Source of the DNA: Hippophae tibetana
Taxonomy: Eukaryota; Streptophyta; Magnoliopsida; Rosales; Elaeagnaceae
Assembly: GCA_037013495.1 (NCBI GenBank)
Contig: CM072801.1
Span: 15,243,501 to 15,307,500, forward strand
Direction: 5' to 3'
DNA: 64,000 nucleotides
Below, one piece after another: positions 1-12,905 of this stretch. The first letter of the stretch is position 1; every line of letters starts with the position of its first letter. The notes below the pieces were generated by a model. That model was not told the origin of the DNA. It did no database searches and worked only from the letters and a program-made list of their open reading frames with translations. Both the position numbers and the translations under genes were made by a program.

Positions 1-2296
1 GTATATATCTCCTTACCCTAATACTATATCGTGTCGTGAAATTTTTCACTTGGTATCAAAGTAAATGCACCCTTTTTGGGCTTAACTACTATGGTGTTGA
101 TTATGTTAACTTGCTTTTCACACACATAATTTCCCCTTAATAAATTTGGGAGAAGAAGGTAACGTAGATAGACCTTATTTCTTCAATGGGCTAAACTAAG
201 CCAATTAGAAATAAAAAAATTAGGGCTTTCTTATGGTCCCAAGAAGACCATATGTGGTTCTTTGTCGAGAATGACTACATGTATTCAGCCAAAACCCTAC
301 CCAATAATACTGTTATTCCAAAACCAATGATTGAGTGGACTATGGAAGAATTTAAGGAGTTTGAATGCAACAGTAATGGTTTGTATGCTATCATAAAGAC
401 TATGATGCATGATGAGTATAGAAGGATTCAGAGTTGTACAACGTCAAAACAAGATTGGGATATTCTTCAAACAACTCATGAAGGTATATTTATGGTTAAC
501 AGGTCCAGAATGCTAAGTTAAATGAAGACTTTGAGTTATGCATTATGCAAGAATATGAGACTTTTGATAAGTTTTATGCACGGTTCTCAAACATTATCAA
601 TTGTTCATACAACTTGGGTAGACCCATTAGTGAAGAAAAATAGATTGAAAAGATCATTACCAATCTACCATATAGGTTTCATGCTAAAGTTACAATACTT
701 AAGTCAATGTATGAACTTAATGAGCTCACAATCTTGTTATTGACCTTCATGCCTTCAAACTACATTGTTACTAATTATTTATAGAAAAAAAATGAATTAA
801 CAAGCATGTCATGAAAGCTGATGTTACTGTTTCTGATAGTACCAATAGTTATGATGAGGATGACACTAATATTTTGGCCTTCATTGCCTCTAGTAGTGTC
901 ATTAATCCTCAGACTACTTCCTTAAATGTTCAAGAGGTTACAAGTGAAGCTAATGATAATGACGAGCAAGATGAATTCTTGACTCATATAATCCATTCCT
1001 ATTAGAGCATATCAAATCTAAAAAAACAAAGAAAAAGTCCTTAGGGAGCCTTGACGAAAAAGAGTGCTAGATAAGCGCATTGAAGAAAAATCTAGAGAAA
1101 AAGAAGTCCTTTATTGATAGTCAACAACTTGATCTCGCCAAAAACTTTGAGGTTACTCAACAGAGGCATTTTGATTTTCTTAAGAAATTTAATGCAAATC
1201 ATGTAAGGTGATGAAGCTTAAGGAATAAATGAAGGTTCCTAACTCAGGTAAAGCTACACAAGTTGTTTGTTAGTCCTGATCCCTCTTCTGATCAAAATTC
1301 CAAGATTAAAAGATTAAAGAATTAAATTATAGTCCTCGAGAGTACAAAGAAATATTTGGCTAACTCACTTATTGAAAAGGAAGTTGAGATTGATCAACTA
1401 AATGAGAAAGTTATGCTTTTGAACAATTCAGCAACATATCTTGAAATACATACTCAATATCTGTGAGAAAGAACTAGAATACTCTTCCTTTGGCTTGAAC
1501 AAAATGATGACTAGCTCTAAGAACTTAAATGAAATCCTCAAGAACATAAAGAATTTAGAGGACAAATATGGCCTTGGTTATAGTGAAGAGTTTCAACATC
1601 TAAAGTTGGTTCTACTAAGTTTGTTAAAAATTCTAATCAAGATCCAATGTTAAAGTTTGCTACCACCAACCCAAGATGTAAGTCTATTGCATCTCCTAAG
1701 CTAGATTCCCCTATCAAAGTGAACCCTTCACCTAAGGTTAATTCTTTTTGTTGCTCTACTAATTGTCTACTGCCTCTACTTACTATCATTCCTATTTGCC
1801 ACCACTATGGTGAACTTGGAAATTTAAGACAACATTACGGGAAATTGATTACTCATCCTTGTGTAAAAGTCAATATGAGCGCTTTTTCCTCTTCTTTTCC
1901 TTGTACTACTTCTTAGAGTCAGGGACCCAAATTCTCTAACTCCACTATTCATATATGTTATTTATGTGGTATTGATGGCCGTTTTTCTAGGTAGTGTCCT
2001 AGATACGTGAGAAGCACTTCTTACATTTTTCCTCCTTGTCCACTGCATCCTTAATGATAGGATATAACTACTATGGATCATCTAAGCATATCCAAGTAGG
2101 TCACATTATGCAACCTAGGCATAGTGTGGAAAGAAATAAGTTAGCTTCAAAAATTCTACCTAGGCAAGTCTATATGGATAACTCGACAAGATTTTCCAAA
2201 ATTAATAAACAAAAACCTAGAGTACCATATATTTTGCATGCTCACATAACACAAAAACTATTTCCTGAATCAATTGCCCTCAAATTCTTTAAATAG
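1..2296 (+). mobile_element. Decayed Copia retrotransposon: LTR end, primer site, gag
   Basis: The window opens in what looks like the last ~48 bp of an LTR, followed at 51-61 by TGGTATCAAAG, a degenerate initiator-tRNA-Met primer-binding site. A gag remnant follows. Positions 252-780 encode the UBN2-type Copia gag core (a W-T-x-E-E-F-K-E-F segment, then T-S-K-Q-D-W-D-I-L-Q-T-T-H-E-G), broken by stops and frame changes near 520. Positions 1080-1660 encode a lysine/glutamate-rich, coiled-coil-like gag C-terminus, and 1950-1995 a zinc-knuckle remnant (C-Y-L-C-G-I-D-G then C-P) in which the His is Arg and a stop interrupts the motif. The order fits a Copia element of the long-gag kind. No protease, integrase or RT follows, so it is a truncated, inactive relic. 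Its 5' end lies outside the window. Confidence 0.75.
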
Positions 2297-3821
2297 AGGG
2301 ATGTTGTTTGATGACTATTTTTGGTTTATTTGTATGGGATTTAACTATTCATTTATTTTCTCTCTTATGAGTGTAGTTTTTCTTTGTGTGATTTTTTTGT
2401 TGTCTGTATACCTGTTCTCCCTTTATTAAAAATATTGTGTTTGTTTTATTTGTACCCTATTTTTCCCCTTTCTTTCTTTTTTCAGGACTATCCTACAAGT
2501 TTCTCTATCCAACATTCATTCTACTTATGAAATGAACCTTTTGGAGGGACAAATGTTGTTTTATGGTTAAGATGCTTTTGATTTGAATTTAACTTGGCTA
2601 TTTTGACATGTGTATTCCTTAATCGTATGTATGGCTGAATTCTTGTATTTTATTTTAAATGAACTCTCTTACTTATGCAATAACTTTATTAATTTGTATG
2701 GATATTTTGAGAATTTTCTATAGATTTCATGCTTTGATGATTTGTATGTCTCTAACAAGCTCTATAATCCACTTTAGTATCACTTGAGGCAAAATCTTAG
2801 GTGTTGCTTAGATAAAGAGAGGATTTAGGCCATCTATGGATTGTTTGAACCTTTCAAGCCACCTCTGTTTATTTATGTCCTTTTTATTACTTTTTGAGCT
2901 TCTATGTTAATCCTTCTTTTCACTACACCTTTTTAAACACAACCCAAATACTTTATCCCACTTCACTTGTACACCCTTTATTAAGCATGTGTATCCTGAG
3001 TATGTTTACATTACCCTCTTAGTTTCACTTAAAAAAGGAAATGAAAATAATGATTATGTTTTTTTAAAAAGAGGGAAAAGAATGAGAACAAATAATGTTG
3101 ATGTTAAAAGGAAAGGATGTATAAGCCATTGAATTTGTTATGCATTTCTCACAATAACTATTTTTGTGAATGAATTTTGAGAAGTGAAGAGAAAATAATC
3201 TAAGTTTCAAGGTATATTTGTCAAGGACATGAACTTTTTGGATTGCTTGTGGATTGGCAAAGGTGTGTTTGAGTCTAATGTCATCTCTCTCCTACCTTTA
3301 CTTTAGCCTATCATTGCAAGTTTTGAAAGACCTATTGATTTCTTTTAAGTTGGAGCTTACATTAGTCAAAAGAGAGGCTAAATGTGGACATATGAAGTTT
3401 GGTTCTACTATAGACTATATTTTCCATTTGCTTGGTATTGCATAAGAATATCTTGATGGAAAATAAAGTAAACAAGTTCAGTATAACACACTCAGTGCAT
3501 GTCATCAAAACTTTAGTCATACCCTTATTTGAATGCATTTTGGATTGACTACAAAGTAGATTTTTACGTTGAACATATACTTTTTTTGAACTCTTTGGTC
3601 CCGAGATATATAGCTTGCCACATAGCTTTCCACCTAGCACATCACTACCTTGCCAAGGCACCATGCCAAGCACTCTAGCGAGGGGATTGGAAAGGTATGT
3701 AGCGAGGTACACTTTTTTTATATATATTGAACCCCCTAGTACCTACTTTCTTCACACCTATGATTAGTTTCCTTCTCTTCTCACTTTACTAGTATATCCT
3801 ACTTTCTAATTTTTACCAAAT
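2297..3821. other. Non-coding stretch between retroelement remnants
   Basis: AT-rich DNA with many stops in all frames. It carries T-rich tracts and no convincing ORF, and probably belongs to the same decayed element as its flanks. No second LTR was identified. Confidence 0.5.
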
Positions 3822-4620
3822 ATGGCCCCAAAGCATACCAAAAGCAATAAGAAGTCAAATCAGTTTGAGTCTACCAATCCCTCTAGCAGTGCATCCATTC
3901 TTGTAGAGCACCCTGTCAATAACCATGATTTTCTTGAAATAGAAGAAAAGTTTGCTTACTTTTCTTGGCTTTCTTTTTGGTTTCTAAATTATTCATATAA
4001 TGAGAAGTTCGTTAGGGAGTTTTATGTTTCCCTTCCTTGTGATTCTACTAATGGTTTCTCCACCTCTTTTATCCTTAGAGGATGTAAGGTTACCTTCTCT
4101 CGAGATGATATTCATAATTTATTATCTTTCTTATGTTCATTTTTTGTCTTTTCTTGTCATTCCTTTCAAATTTGAAAATATTGCTTTCTCTTACATTTCT
4201 AAAATTGATATTGTGATTACTCGTAACACTATTGAGATGTTGAACCATTTGGTTGGGCCTAACCATACGTATGTTGGTAATGCCCTTGTTATTAACCCTT
4301 ATGCCCCTAGTCGTTCACTTAATATTATTCTTAGTGTTGTTATTCATCCCTATTCCCATCTTCAAACTATTCCTTTATACTGAGGACACATCCTTTGTGA
4401 AATTCTGATTGTGATGATATATAAAACTATAATTTTTTATACTGTTGCTCCATCTTTTTCCGCACATCACTATCCCTATTTGATTTTTAAGTGGGATTCC
4501 ATAATTTTTTATAACATTTCTTTTTACTGTTTGAATAGGTTTGTTATTTCTTGCATTGTTCTTTCTAAGGTCATGGGTCTTGGTGTTCATCTACTATCCC
4601 TTCTTCCTCATCTTCTTTGA
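3822..4620 (+). pseudogene. Broken plant-transposon ORF (transposon/env-like protein)
   Basis: A reading frame starts MAPKHTK... at 3822 and shows the layout of the plant-specific 'putative plant transposon protein' found in LTR elements: a basic Ser-rich N-terminus, then an E-x-K-F and V-R-E-F-Y-x-S-L segment, then F-I-L-R-G-C-K-V-T-F-S-R-D-D-I. The frame is lost by 4175, and similarity continues in other frames to about 4600. Function is unknown; such ORFs have been called env-like or gag-like. It is certainly non-functional here. The assignment rests on motif recall, not a search. Confidence 0.5.
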
Positions 4621-5394
4621 ACACTGCTCATTCCACTCGTTGTGAATGCATTATTGTTTCTTTTACTCCTTCCACCTCTGTCTCTCTAAATGAGGAATCT
4701 ACTTGACTTTTATCTTATGTTTTACAAACTTGGAATAGGAATGTCATCAATATGCATCATTTTTATGCTTTTGCTCGGAGTATTGCGGCTTTTTATCGTT
4801 CTGTTGTATATCATTTTCATTGTTCATTCGCTTCTTCTACCTCAGTCAAACCTCATCCTACCCGAGTCAAACCTTCTTGAATTGGTGCTTCATCTCTTAG
4901 GTCTTCGTAATCTATGTTTAACATGTTTGGTGGAGATGAACATAGTATTCACTTTAAGACCGACCTTTCCTTTGACTAGTTTTCCAATAACATTTTCAAT
5001 CCATAAACTATTGCACACATATGGCCCTTTCTATTGCTAGAAAGTCTTCTCATAGTGGTGTTTAAGGGAATGATGATGTTGTAGATAGTGTTAATCTTTA
5101 TTTATGTCTTTTTTTTATTTCCTATTGCTTTAGTTTATTTTTGAACTTATTTTTCTTGTAAAATAAAGTTTATTTAATGAGTATGAGTTTGCTATTGTTC
5201 CTTGATATATGCTTTAGTTTATTTTGATTATATCTCCTCTTTAATCTTATCTACAGTGTTACATGATTGTAGAATAATTGCTTATTTGTATGCATTCTTT
5301 CTCTCGTATAAGGGTGTTTGTTTGACTTTTAGTGTCAAAAAGATGGAGAAGTTTTTGGATGCACAACTAATTTCAGATCAATAGCTGAGATGAA
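4621..5394. other. Non-coding AT-rich stretch after the transposon ORF
   Basis: Only short frames in T-rich DNA; nothing recognised. It probably continues the decayed element. Confidence 0.4.
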
Positions 5395-5905
5395 AAAAGA
5401 GAAAATTAACAGTGTTATTTGATATGAACGTGATACGTGACACAAGAGAATCATTGGGAAAATCAACGCAAGACGCATGGCATGGTAGACTGCTCGTGGT
5501 CAACGCTTTCTGAGCCAATGACACGTGGCACTCTGTGATTCGTAGATACAATTACGTGGTGCCCCGATGGAAAGAATGGACGAATTACATGATGATGCAT
5601 AACACGTTTGTTGCATCAAACGATACATGCACTGTGTTCCGATTAACTATCTTTGCTTACATGGCATCTACGTGGCATGTTTGGTCAACTCTCCTACTTA
5701 CATGGTGTTCAAATGGTATCTTTTGATCGATTATTTATTAAAAAATTCAAAAATATTACAAAAAATTATATAAAAAAAATATTTTCACCCATTTTCACTA
5801 AAAAATTCATATTTTAATATTTTTAACCCTAAAAATACTACTTATTGAATAAAATGAGTAAATATTAACTAAAAAAATATACGATGATTTTACTTTCAAA
5901 GTCAT
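5395..5905. repeat. Dispersed repeat, copy A, rich in ACGTGGC motifs
   Basis: About 300 bp of unusually GC-rich DNA carries many ACGTGGC/ACACGTGGCA-like words (for example near 5521, 5552 and 5670) and T-G-A-C-A/A-T-G-A-C words. It is followed by an A-rich arm containing TTTTCACTAAAAAATTCATA and TATTGAATAAAA. The same arrangement, arm included, recurs diverged at 12.1-12.7 kb, so this is one repeat family. Its class is unknown; an LTR or non-autonomous element end is possible. The motif words match the G-box/ABRE core, but regulatory activity is not implied. Confidence 0.6.
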
Positions 5906-5966
5906 CAATATAATAATTCTAAAATTAATTATAATTGAATATTATTATTGTTGAATAAAGTTATCA

Positions 5967-6009
<43 letters not shown>
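5967..6009. repeat. (AAT)n microsatellite
   Basis: About 14 uninterrupted AAT units, read directly from the sequence. Confidence 0.95.
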
Positions 6010-9000
6010 TTAATTATTGATAATCAACACCCTTAATTTTTTATGTTTAGAAAATATAAATTAGGTGGACTTATTAGTAGAATAATTTTTACTAATTTTA
6101 TTTTTTGAAACATAATAGCATTCAAAATTTCAAATTCTTCTTATATTAATTTTTTCTTCTTGAAATATCAATTCGATTGCCTAAAATTATCATTAAACAA
6201 AAAAGAGTTGTTGCCATCGTTAATTTAAAAATGGTGACAACATGGTTATTTTTATTTATTTTTTTCAAAATTATTAATTACACTTAGGCAAAACAAAGTT
6301 TCCGACTTAATCTTGAAAAGAATAAAAACTTAGTACGAGGAACTGGGAAGGAGTACTAAAACCTGAAGAAGAAAAGGCTGGTCTGCTCAGTCTCCAATGA
6401 TGTTACCATCATAAATGTATTAGGATAATTAAGAGGGAAAATGGAAGGTTAATGGTAAATAATGATATTAAACAAATATTTTGATATTTAGGTGACAAAA
6501 ATATATTACAAAAATATTAATATTAATTTTTACATGTTTTAAAATTATTTATTTTTAATATAATATTAATACGTCTTACAATATAAATATAAATAATATG
6601 AGTCTAAAAATAAGTATAAATTTATGTATCTTTAATATTTTTTAATGTATAAATAAAAAATGAATCATGTTGTGATACAAGTTATTATTATCTAAATATT
6701 GAATCACTTCTCAATTTTTTAAAATAAGTTTTATATATGATCAAATAGGGAGGGATATTGCTAAAGTCATAATTGATGGTTTTATAACATATTAATTATA
6801 GAGGTCAGGTAATAAGGAATGTAAATAATCAAATTTTGAGATATAATATTATATATGTTCTTTTTAAAATTAATAATAAATATGTCCTACAATCAAATAT
6901 GATAATAATATCCCCTCAGATAAAATATAACAAATGTAATAACTAATTTTATTTATTTACATAAGTAATTATATTTTATTATTATTGTTATTTGATAGAT
7001 TGACATTAATAAATGGAATTTTTATTTTTAAAGTAATAAAATTATTGTTAAAATAAACCATTTATTTTTAAAAATAAAATTTTATTATGAATATAATAGT
7101 TAATTATTATTTTAAAAATAAGGTTATCATTGATAAAATATAATTATGAAAATGATAAATTAATTATAATAAGTTGTTATTTATTATTTTTGATACTCTT
7201 AATTGTAACAAGTTATTATTTATTATTTTTAATATATTTAGCTCTTTATATTTTTTTAAAAGGAATTAAAATTCTCTTTTTTATTATTAAATAAGATGAG
7301 GTGTTACATAAGTTTTTTATATTAAGTCTTATTAATCCTCATATTTAAAAAAATATCATTTAGTCATTTAATTTTGTAAAAAATATCAATTAAGAATAAA
7401 TTATATTATGTTAATGATTTTTTATTTAAAATATTATTATTTTTTGTTAATTAATTAAAAAGTTATTAAAATACGAGTTTTTGATAACAATTAAAATGAA
7501 ATTTAATAAGAAATATTTCAAGAAAAATTAAAAATAAAAATTAAAAAAGTATTAAAAAATGAATACTTCAAGAATTTTTTATATTAATTGTGATTTTACT
7601 ATGTTTAAAAATAAATATTTTAATTATATTTAATCACTTAATAAATAATAATAAAAATATTTTAATAAAAAAATTGTACTTTTTTATAAAATTAAATTAT
7701 CAAATAACATAGTTTTTAACTTAAGAGGTTAAATAACATAATTTAAAAGAATTTTATAATATATTTTTCTGTTAAATAAATAAAATATTATAAGTGAAAT
7801 TTAAACTTAAATCTATAATAATAAAATAAAAAATCATACTATCTAAATTATAAATTTATTTATTTATTTATTTTTTTGAAAAAAATTTAAGTTAATATTA
7901 ACATTTTTTTTAATAATTTATTTATCCATTGCGACAATTGACAACCCATTTTTAATCTCTCTTTCTCCAATGGCTTCATTACCAATAAAATCTCATAGAT
8001 ATTTAATTCATCGACAAGTTTGAAAACCGAGCTCCAATTCCCAGCCTCCAATATCTTTTCTGAAACTCGTTTGCCAATGCTAAAAAAAGGAAAACAAAAA
8101 AGGGTTGGGGGCAGGCAATAAAAAGGTAAATTCTTTTTAGCACGACCGTGAGTAATATCACGGCTGTAAGGAACCAATTATCACTGAGTATATATCAATT
8201 CTACACCTTATTATCTTAACTATTTTTTATTAAATTTGATTCATTAATTTTTTTAGTTTTCATATATTTAATTAAAAAAATTAAATATATATGTTTTTTT
8301 TAAAAAGAGTAGAACTCATAATTTGTTTTTCATTGTTATAATTGGGTGGCAATAGATTCATTTTACATTTTAATTTGATAGAATATTATATATATATGTT
8401 TACTTATTTTAATATATTTCTTATATAAAAAATAATTTAATATTAAGGGCATGTATATCATGTATTGGTTCTTAAAAAGTAAGAATCGAATCGGTCTAAA
8501 AAAACTATAAAATCTATTTAAACCAAATCCTATTGAATTGGATTGTATATCATGTTAGTATTTTTTGTTTTTATAATAGAATTTTTTTAAAATATTTTTT
8601 TATAGTAATTAAATAATTATTGTATTAAATTTTATGTTTTAATAATTGAATAAATTTTAACTTAATAAGATTTTAATTTTTTTAAACAATAAATAAACAA
8701 ATATCATGTATTCAACTATATATTTTAAATAGCACATAAACTAACATAAATATTTTTTATTTTATTTTATATTAATATAATCATAAATTACATGTATAAA
8801 TAAAATTACATGTATAAATAAGCATTTAATTTAAACAATAAAAAAGTAAAGGGTCGACAATTTAACGTTAGGCTTAAAGTCTAATACTCTGCTTTGCAAT
8901 TGATGACTTAGGGCTGAGAAATTAGATAGAGTTACTAGGTTAGGATAAAAAAGTAAGGTATGATTAATTAAAATTTGAAAAGGTAAAAAGTGTTATTGCG

Positions 9001-12000
9001 AAATAGACAGATGAAAAACTATTGTTATATTTTTATTTTTTTATTAAATAAAATTATTTTATTAAAATAAAAAATGCACATATATAATATAATATAAGCA
9101 TGTGTTAGATAAAAAAAATTAACTTAAAGACTCTATCTGATAGATGCATTATGTAATTTTTAAATAAAAATCAACCCAATCATAATGAAAAAAATGATAT
9201 AATTTAATTTGAGTTGAATTTTGTTGTTTAGATCGGATCTAATCTATCAATTTTTGAACTTTTATACTTAATATTAGCCTAATTATAGTACTTATTATTT
9301 TGTTTTATAACTTTAGTTTTTATTATTCTATTTGTTTTTCACTTTTTTTTATTTTTAATATTATATTTAATTTTCTTTCATTTATTATTATTATTTTGCA
9401 TTTTAAATTTACTTTTCTTTCACTTTATTTTTTCTTTTATTTTTTTTAATGTTATCTTTTATGTTTTTAGTACTATATATATATAAAATAGCATAATACA
9501 AGTGATTAATTAGTATAAAATATGTATTTTTTTCTTAATCAAAATATGTACTTTATATTAAAGAGTATTTAATTAATAATTTTTAGTATAAGCACTCTTT
9601 TGAGTGTGGGATGTAAATTAGTATGATTTAATATTATTTTTCTATTTTGAGAAGTGATGGACTCAACCAATTAAGATATCATGGTGATAATAATTAAACA
9701 ATATCATATTAAACTTATCATAATGTTTAGTATTTTTCATATAATTTTGAGAATATTAGTCTTTATATCTATAATTTATCATAATTTACAAAACAAAAAA
9801 GTTAAAATAATCTCAATTTTTAACTAAATAATATTTTTATGTGATTTAAAATGAAAGAGAGTTGATTCAAACAATACTTTTAACTTATTACCTAAATCAA
9901 CCTATCATTTTTTCTTTTATAATTTTTATTTTGTTTTCTTGGAAAGATAAATTTTATAAGAATTAACTAAAAAAAAATCTTTGTCTTTCATAACAATATT
10001 AAAACAATAAATTTAAACTAAGAACATGCAATGCATGTGATACAAACCTAGTTAACATATTATGTTTGAATGCTGCAGTGAAATTTTATCATAATTTTTT
10101 ACCCTTGTAATAATGTTATTAATTTGAAAAATTTGGGACTCAAATCTTAAAAAAAAAAAAGAGTAAACAACGTGTAAATTACAAGTATTGGTAAACGGTA
10201 GAGGGCTACAAGTGTTATTGATCAGCCCATCCTTTTTGCATAATATATTTCTTATAATTTTTGGAAAACTTAAAATGTGTATATATACAAAATCGTTTTT
10301 TGAGTAATGTTAGTTAGAATGACTTTAAAGTCGTATTTCCTACTTAAATCGTTAAAATTAAGAAAGGAAAAGTTAAAAATAAATTAAGTAAACAAATCAA
10401 AAGTCATGATAAAATATAAAACACTACTCTAAACCTAAAAGCCATGTTATATAGCATTTTCCATACATTTTAGCTCAAGATCGTATAATCAAAAACCCAC
10501 GTATCAAAACATAGTTGGTCGGTATTGTGCTCTCATAGAAGAATGCTAACTACAAACAAATTTGTACCCATACCTTAAATTGACATGTTGCACTCTATAA
10601 CACATGTGGTTGTAAAAGTTGGTTGTAAAAGTAAATGTAAATTTTTGTGTTCTTTTACTCTGATAATACTATAATCTAATCATAGTTCACTAGACACCCA
10701 TACCATATGAGATTATTCCAACTTGAAAAGACTAGCAAGAAAGCAAAGAAAAGTGTGTAGTATGAGAAAGTTATAGAAAGAGAATTTCTAAAAGAAGCTG
10801 AAATTTGAGAGCAAGTCATGTTACTCAATTTGAACGAGGGAAATTTTTTAGTCTGATAATTAATATTTTGGTATCAATATATTCAGAATATCTTTCAATA
10901 CATCTTTATGTTTCTAATTTTGTATCGTCTTCACCAAAATAAAAAAAAGTCCTTTTTTGTTTGTGTATTCCCTACTGCTATTTTGTTTTAAATTTGGGTG
11001 GTTGTTAATATCATCGGGGTTTGTTAAAAAGGTTCAACAACATGTAGCAATTTTTTTCAATTTAAATTGCTTAAAGAAAAAAGTGGAAAGGTAAGAAAAT
11101 GTGAAAATATACTACTATAATATTGAAATATGATTTTTAATTTTTAATCATGATATAATAAATATGCAAATATACGTATCGTAACAAGTAATATAATGAT
11201 AAGAAAAGATGTTCACATAAAAATTATTTTATTAGAAACTAATTTTTAAAATTAAAAATAAAATAAAATCAATTTTTTATGTGTTTTTATATTTTAAGAA
11301 AGTAAAATTAAAATAACTAAAAATAAATAATAATAATTAATTAAATCGAATTTGATAACTAAAAATATATAGGAATACTTAATTCCTTAATTTTCTAGCG
11401 AATCACTAAAATTTCTCCAATATAATTATCAATTAATTACATGATCAATTGAATCTAACATAACATGTATTACTATCTCAATTAAACTACACACCATATA
11501 GTAATTAATTTAATCATACTTTCATGTTGCATACTACTCATTAAGTTCATCAATTATGGATCATATACATAAGAATCATACATCTCTTCCTAGAAACTAT
11601 GCATATTATTTAATCAAGATAAACAATTAAATAATTCTCTCAAATCTATTTAATTGTCTCTATAAATAAATTGTTGACGAAACAATTAATAACATACAAA
11701 TCAGATTAAATAATATAATTAAATTATAATTGTAATTGAGGTAAAATATTAAATCATCATACGGTCAAAATTAGGTTCATAAGATCCCTAGATTAATAAA
11801 TTAATTATACATAATTGTGTTTATAAATCTCATATTTTTCATAAAAAAAGGACATAAAATTGATAAAGAAAAGAGTAGAAGAAGAAAAACAATCAATCTC
11901 TTGAATTGTAGTATTAATATTCTCTTGAATCTCCACATAAATTATGTCATCTTTTGATTTTTTTTTGTATTTTTCTCTCTTTTTAGCTCCAAAAATTGAC

Positions 12001-12084
12001 CAAAATTATGCTAATAAAGACCACTTAGGGTTTATGGAGTGATTAGGTACTTAAATATTGCTCAAGTGCGATCTGGACTGTCAG
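6010..12084. other. AT-rich intergenic DNA without recognised genes
   Basis: Six kilobases of A/T-rich DNA with homopolymer runs and dense stops. The only coding-like piece is the minus-strand fragment at 7.9-8.1 kb, described separately. No RNA gene or conserved protein motif was found. Confidence 0.6.
7917..8085 (-). pseudogene. Unidentified coding-like exon fragment
   Basis: On the minus strand, a pyrimidine tract ending in AG near 8085 is followed by about 55 codons of balanced composition (I-G-K-R-V-S-E-K-I-L-E..., W-S-S-V-F-K-L-V-D-E-L, L-E-K-E-R-L-K-M-G, S-Q-W-I-N-K-L-L). It stands out sharply from the surrounding AT-rich DNA and reads like one exon of a helical protein. I do not recognise the family, and no neighbouring exon was found. 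It may be a captured or relict exon; chance cannot be excluded. Confidence 0.3.
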
Positions 12085-12690
12085 ATCAGCTTCAGATCAA
12101 GGGTTACGATCAAAACAAGTAAAACTGACAGCTTCAGCCAATTACAGTATGACACATGACATCAGAAATTGACTGGGTGAATCAGGGAGTGATGCGTGGT
12201 GGGAGAGATCTATCAGAGTCAACACTTGTTGTGTTAGTGACACGCGACGTGACATGATTCGTAGAAACGGATGGCGTGGCGCATGGGTGGAAGGCGTGGA
12301 GAAATAATGTGGTGACACATGGCAACAAAGGTTGACCAATTTCCAAACTTGAATTGAACGTCATGATGACACGTGGCACATGTTTCATCCTTCTCACACG
12401 CAACGTAACATGATTCACTATCCCTACTTACATGGCGTGAGCATGGCTTGCCCAATCAGTTCCCTTACTTTCGTGGCAGGCCACTTGGTAGCTCTTGATT
12501 GGTCATGCGTTAAAAATTCATAAAAAATCCAAAAACAAATCCCAAAAAATTATATTTGTACCCCTTTTCACTAAAAAGTTTATATTTTAATATTTTTTAC
12601 TCCAATAATACTATTTATTGAATAAAACAAGTAAATATTAAGTAAAAAAACGCACTAATGACTCTACTTTCATAGAGTTCTCACTTTTTT
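12085..12690. repeat. Dispersed repeat, copy B, rich in ACGTGGC motifs
   Basis: Second, diverged copy of the 5.4-5.9 kb repeat. It has a GC-rich core with words such as ACACGTGGCACA near 12369, repeated GTGACACG/CATGATTCGTAGA segments, then the same A-rich arm (CCTTTTCACTAAAAAG, TATTGAATAAAACAAGTAAA). Short frames on both strands within it are composition artefacts. Copy B is longer than copy A in the core, so unit number seems to differ. Confidence 0.6.
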
Positions 12691-12905
12691 AACAAAGGTT
12701 ATAAAAACTAAGACTTAAGTGGGAGAGATCATAGGCTCTTACATATGATTTCAAACGGAGATCATAAACATACCATTTAGTCACGATTTTATAAAAGATT
12801 GAGACTGTAGACATATTTGTTGGTCACAATCCTTTATAAAAAACCATAGATATAACATTTGGTCACGGTCTTATAAAAGACCATGATCATAGACATACCA
12901 TTTGA
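12690..12905. repeat. Tandem ~60-bp units with internal palindromes
   Basis: About three degenerate units, each containing a GGTCACGGTCTTATAAAAGA-like near-palindrome (best at about 12859-12890) followed by ACCAT...CATAGACATA. Such short palindromic subterminal repeats are typical of CACTA/En-Spm ends, but no transposase or CACTA terminus was found, so the class is uncertain. Confidence 0.5.

Noticed and set aside
12142..12455. Overlapping minus-strand ORFs at 12.1-12.5 kb as genes
   Set aside because: Three frames are open at once because of base composition; the sequence is a copy of the 5.4 kb repeat and encodes no known motif.
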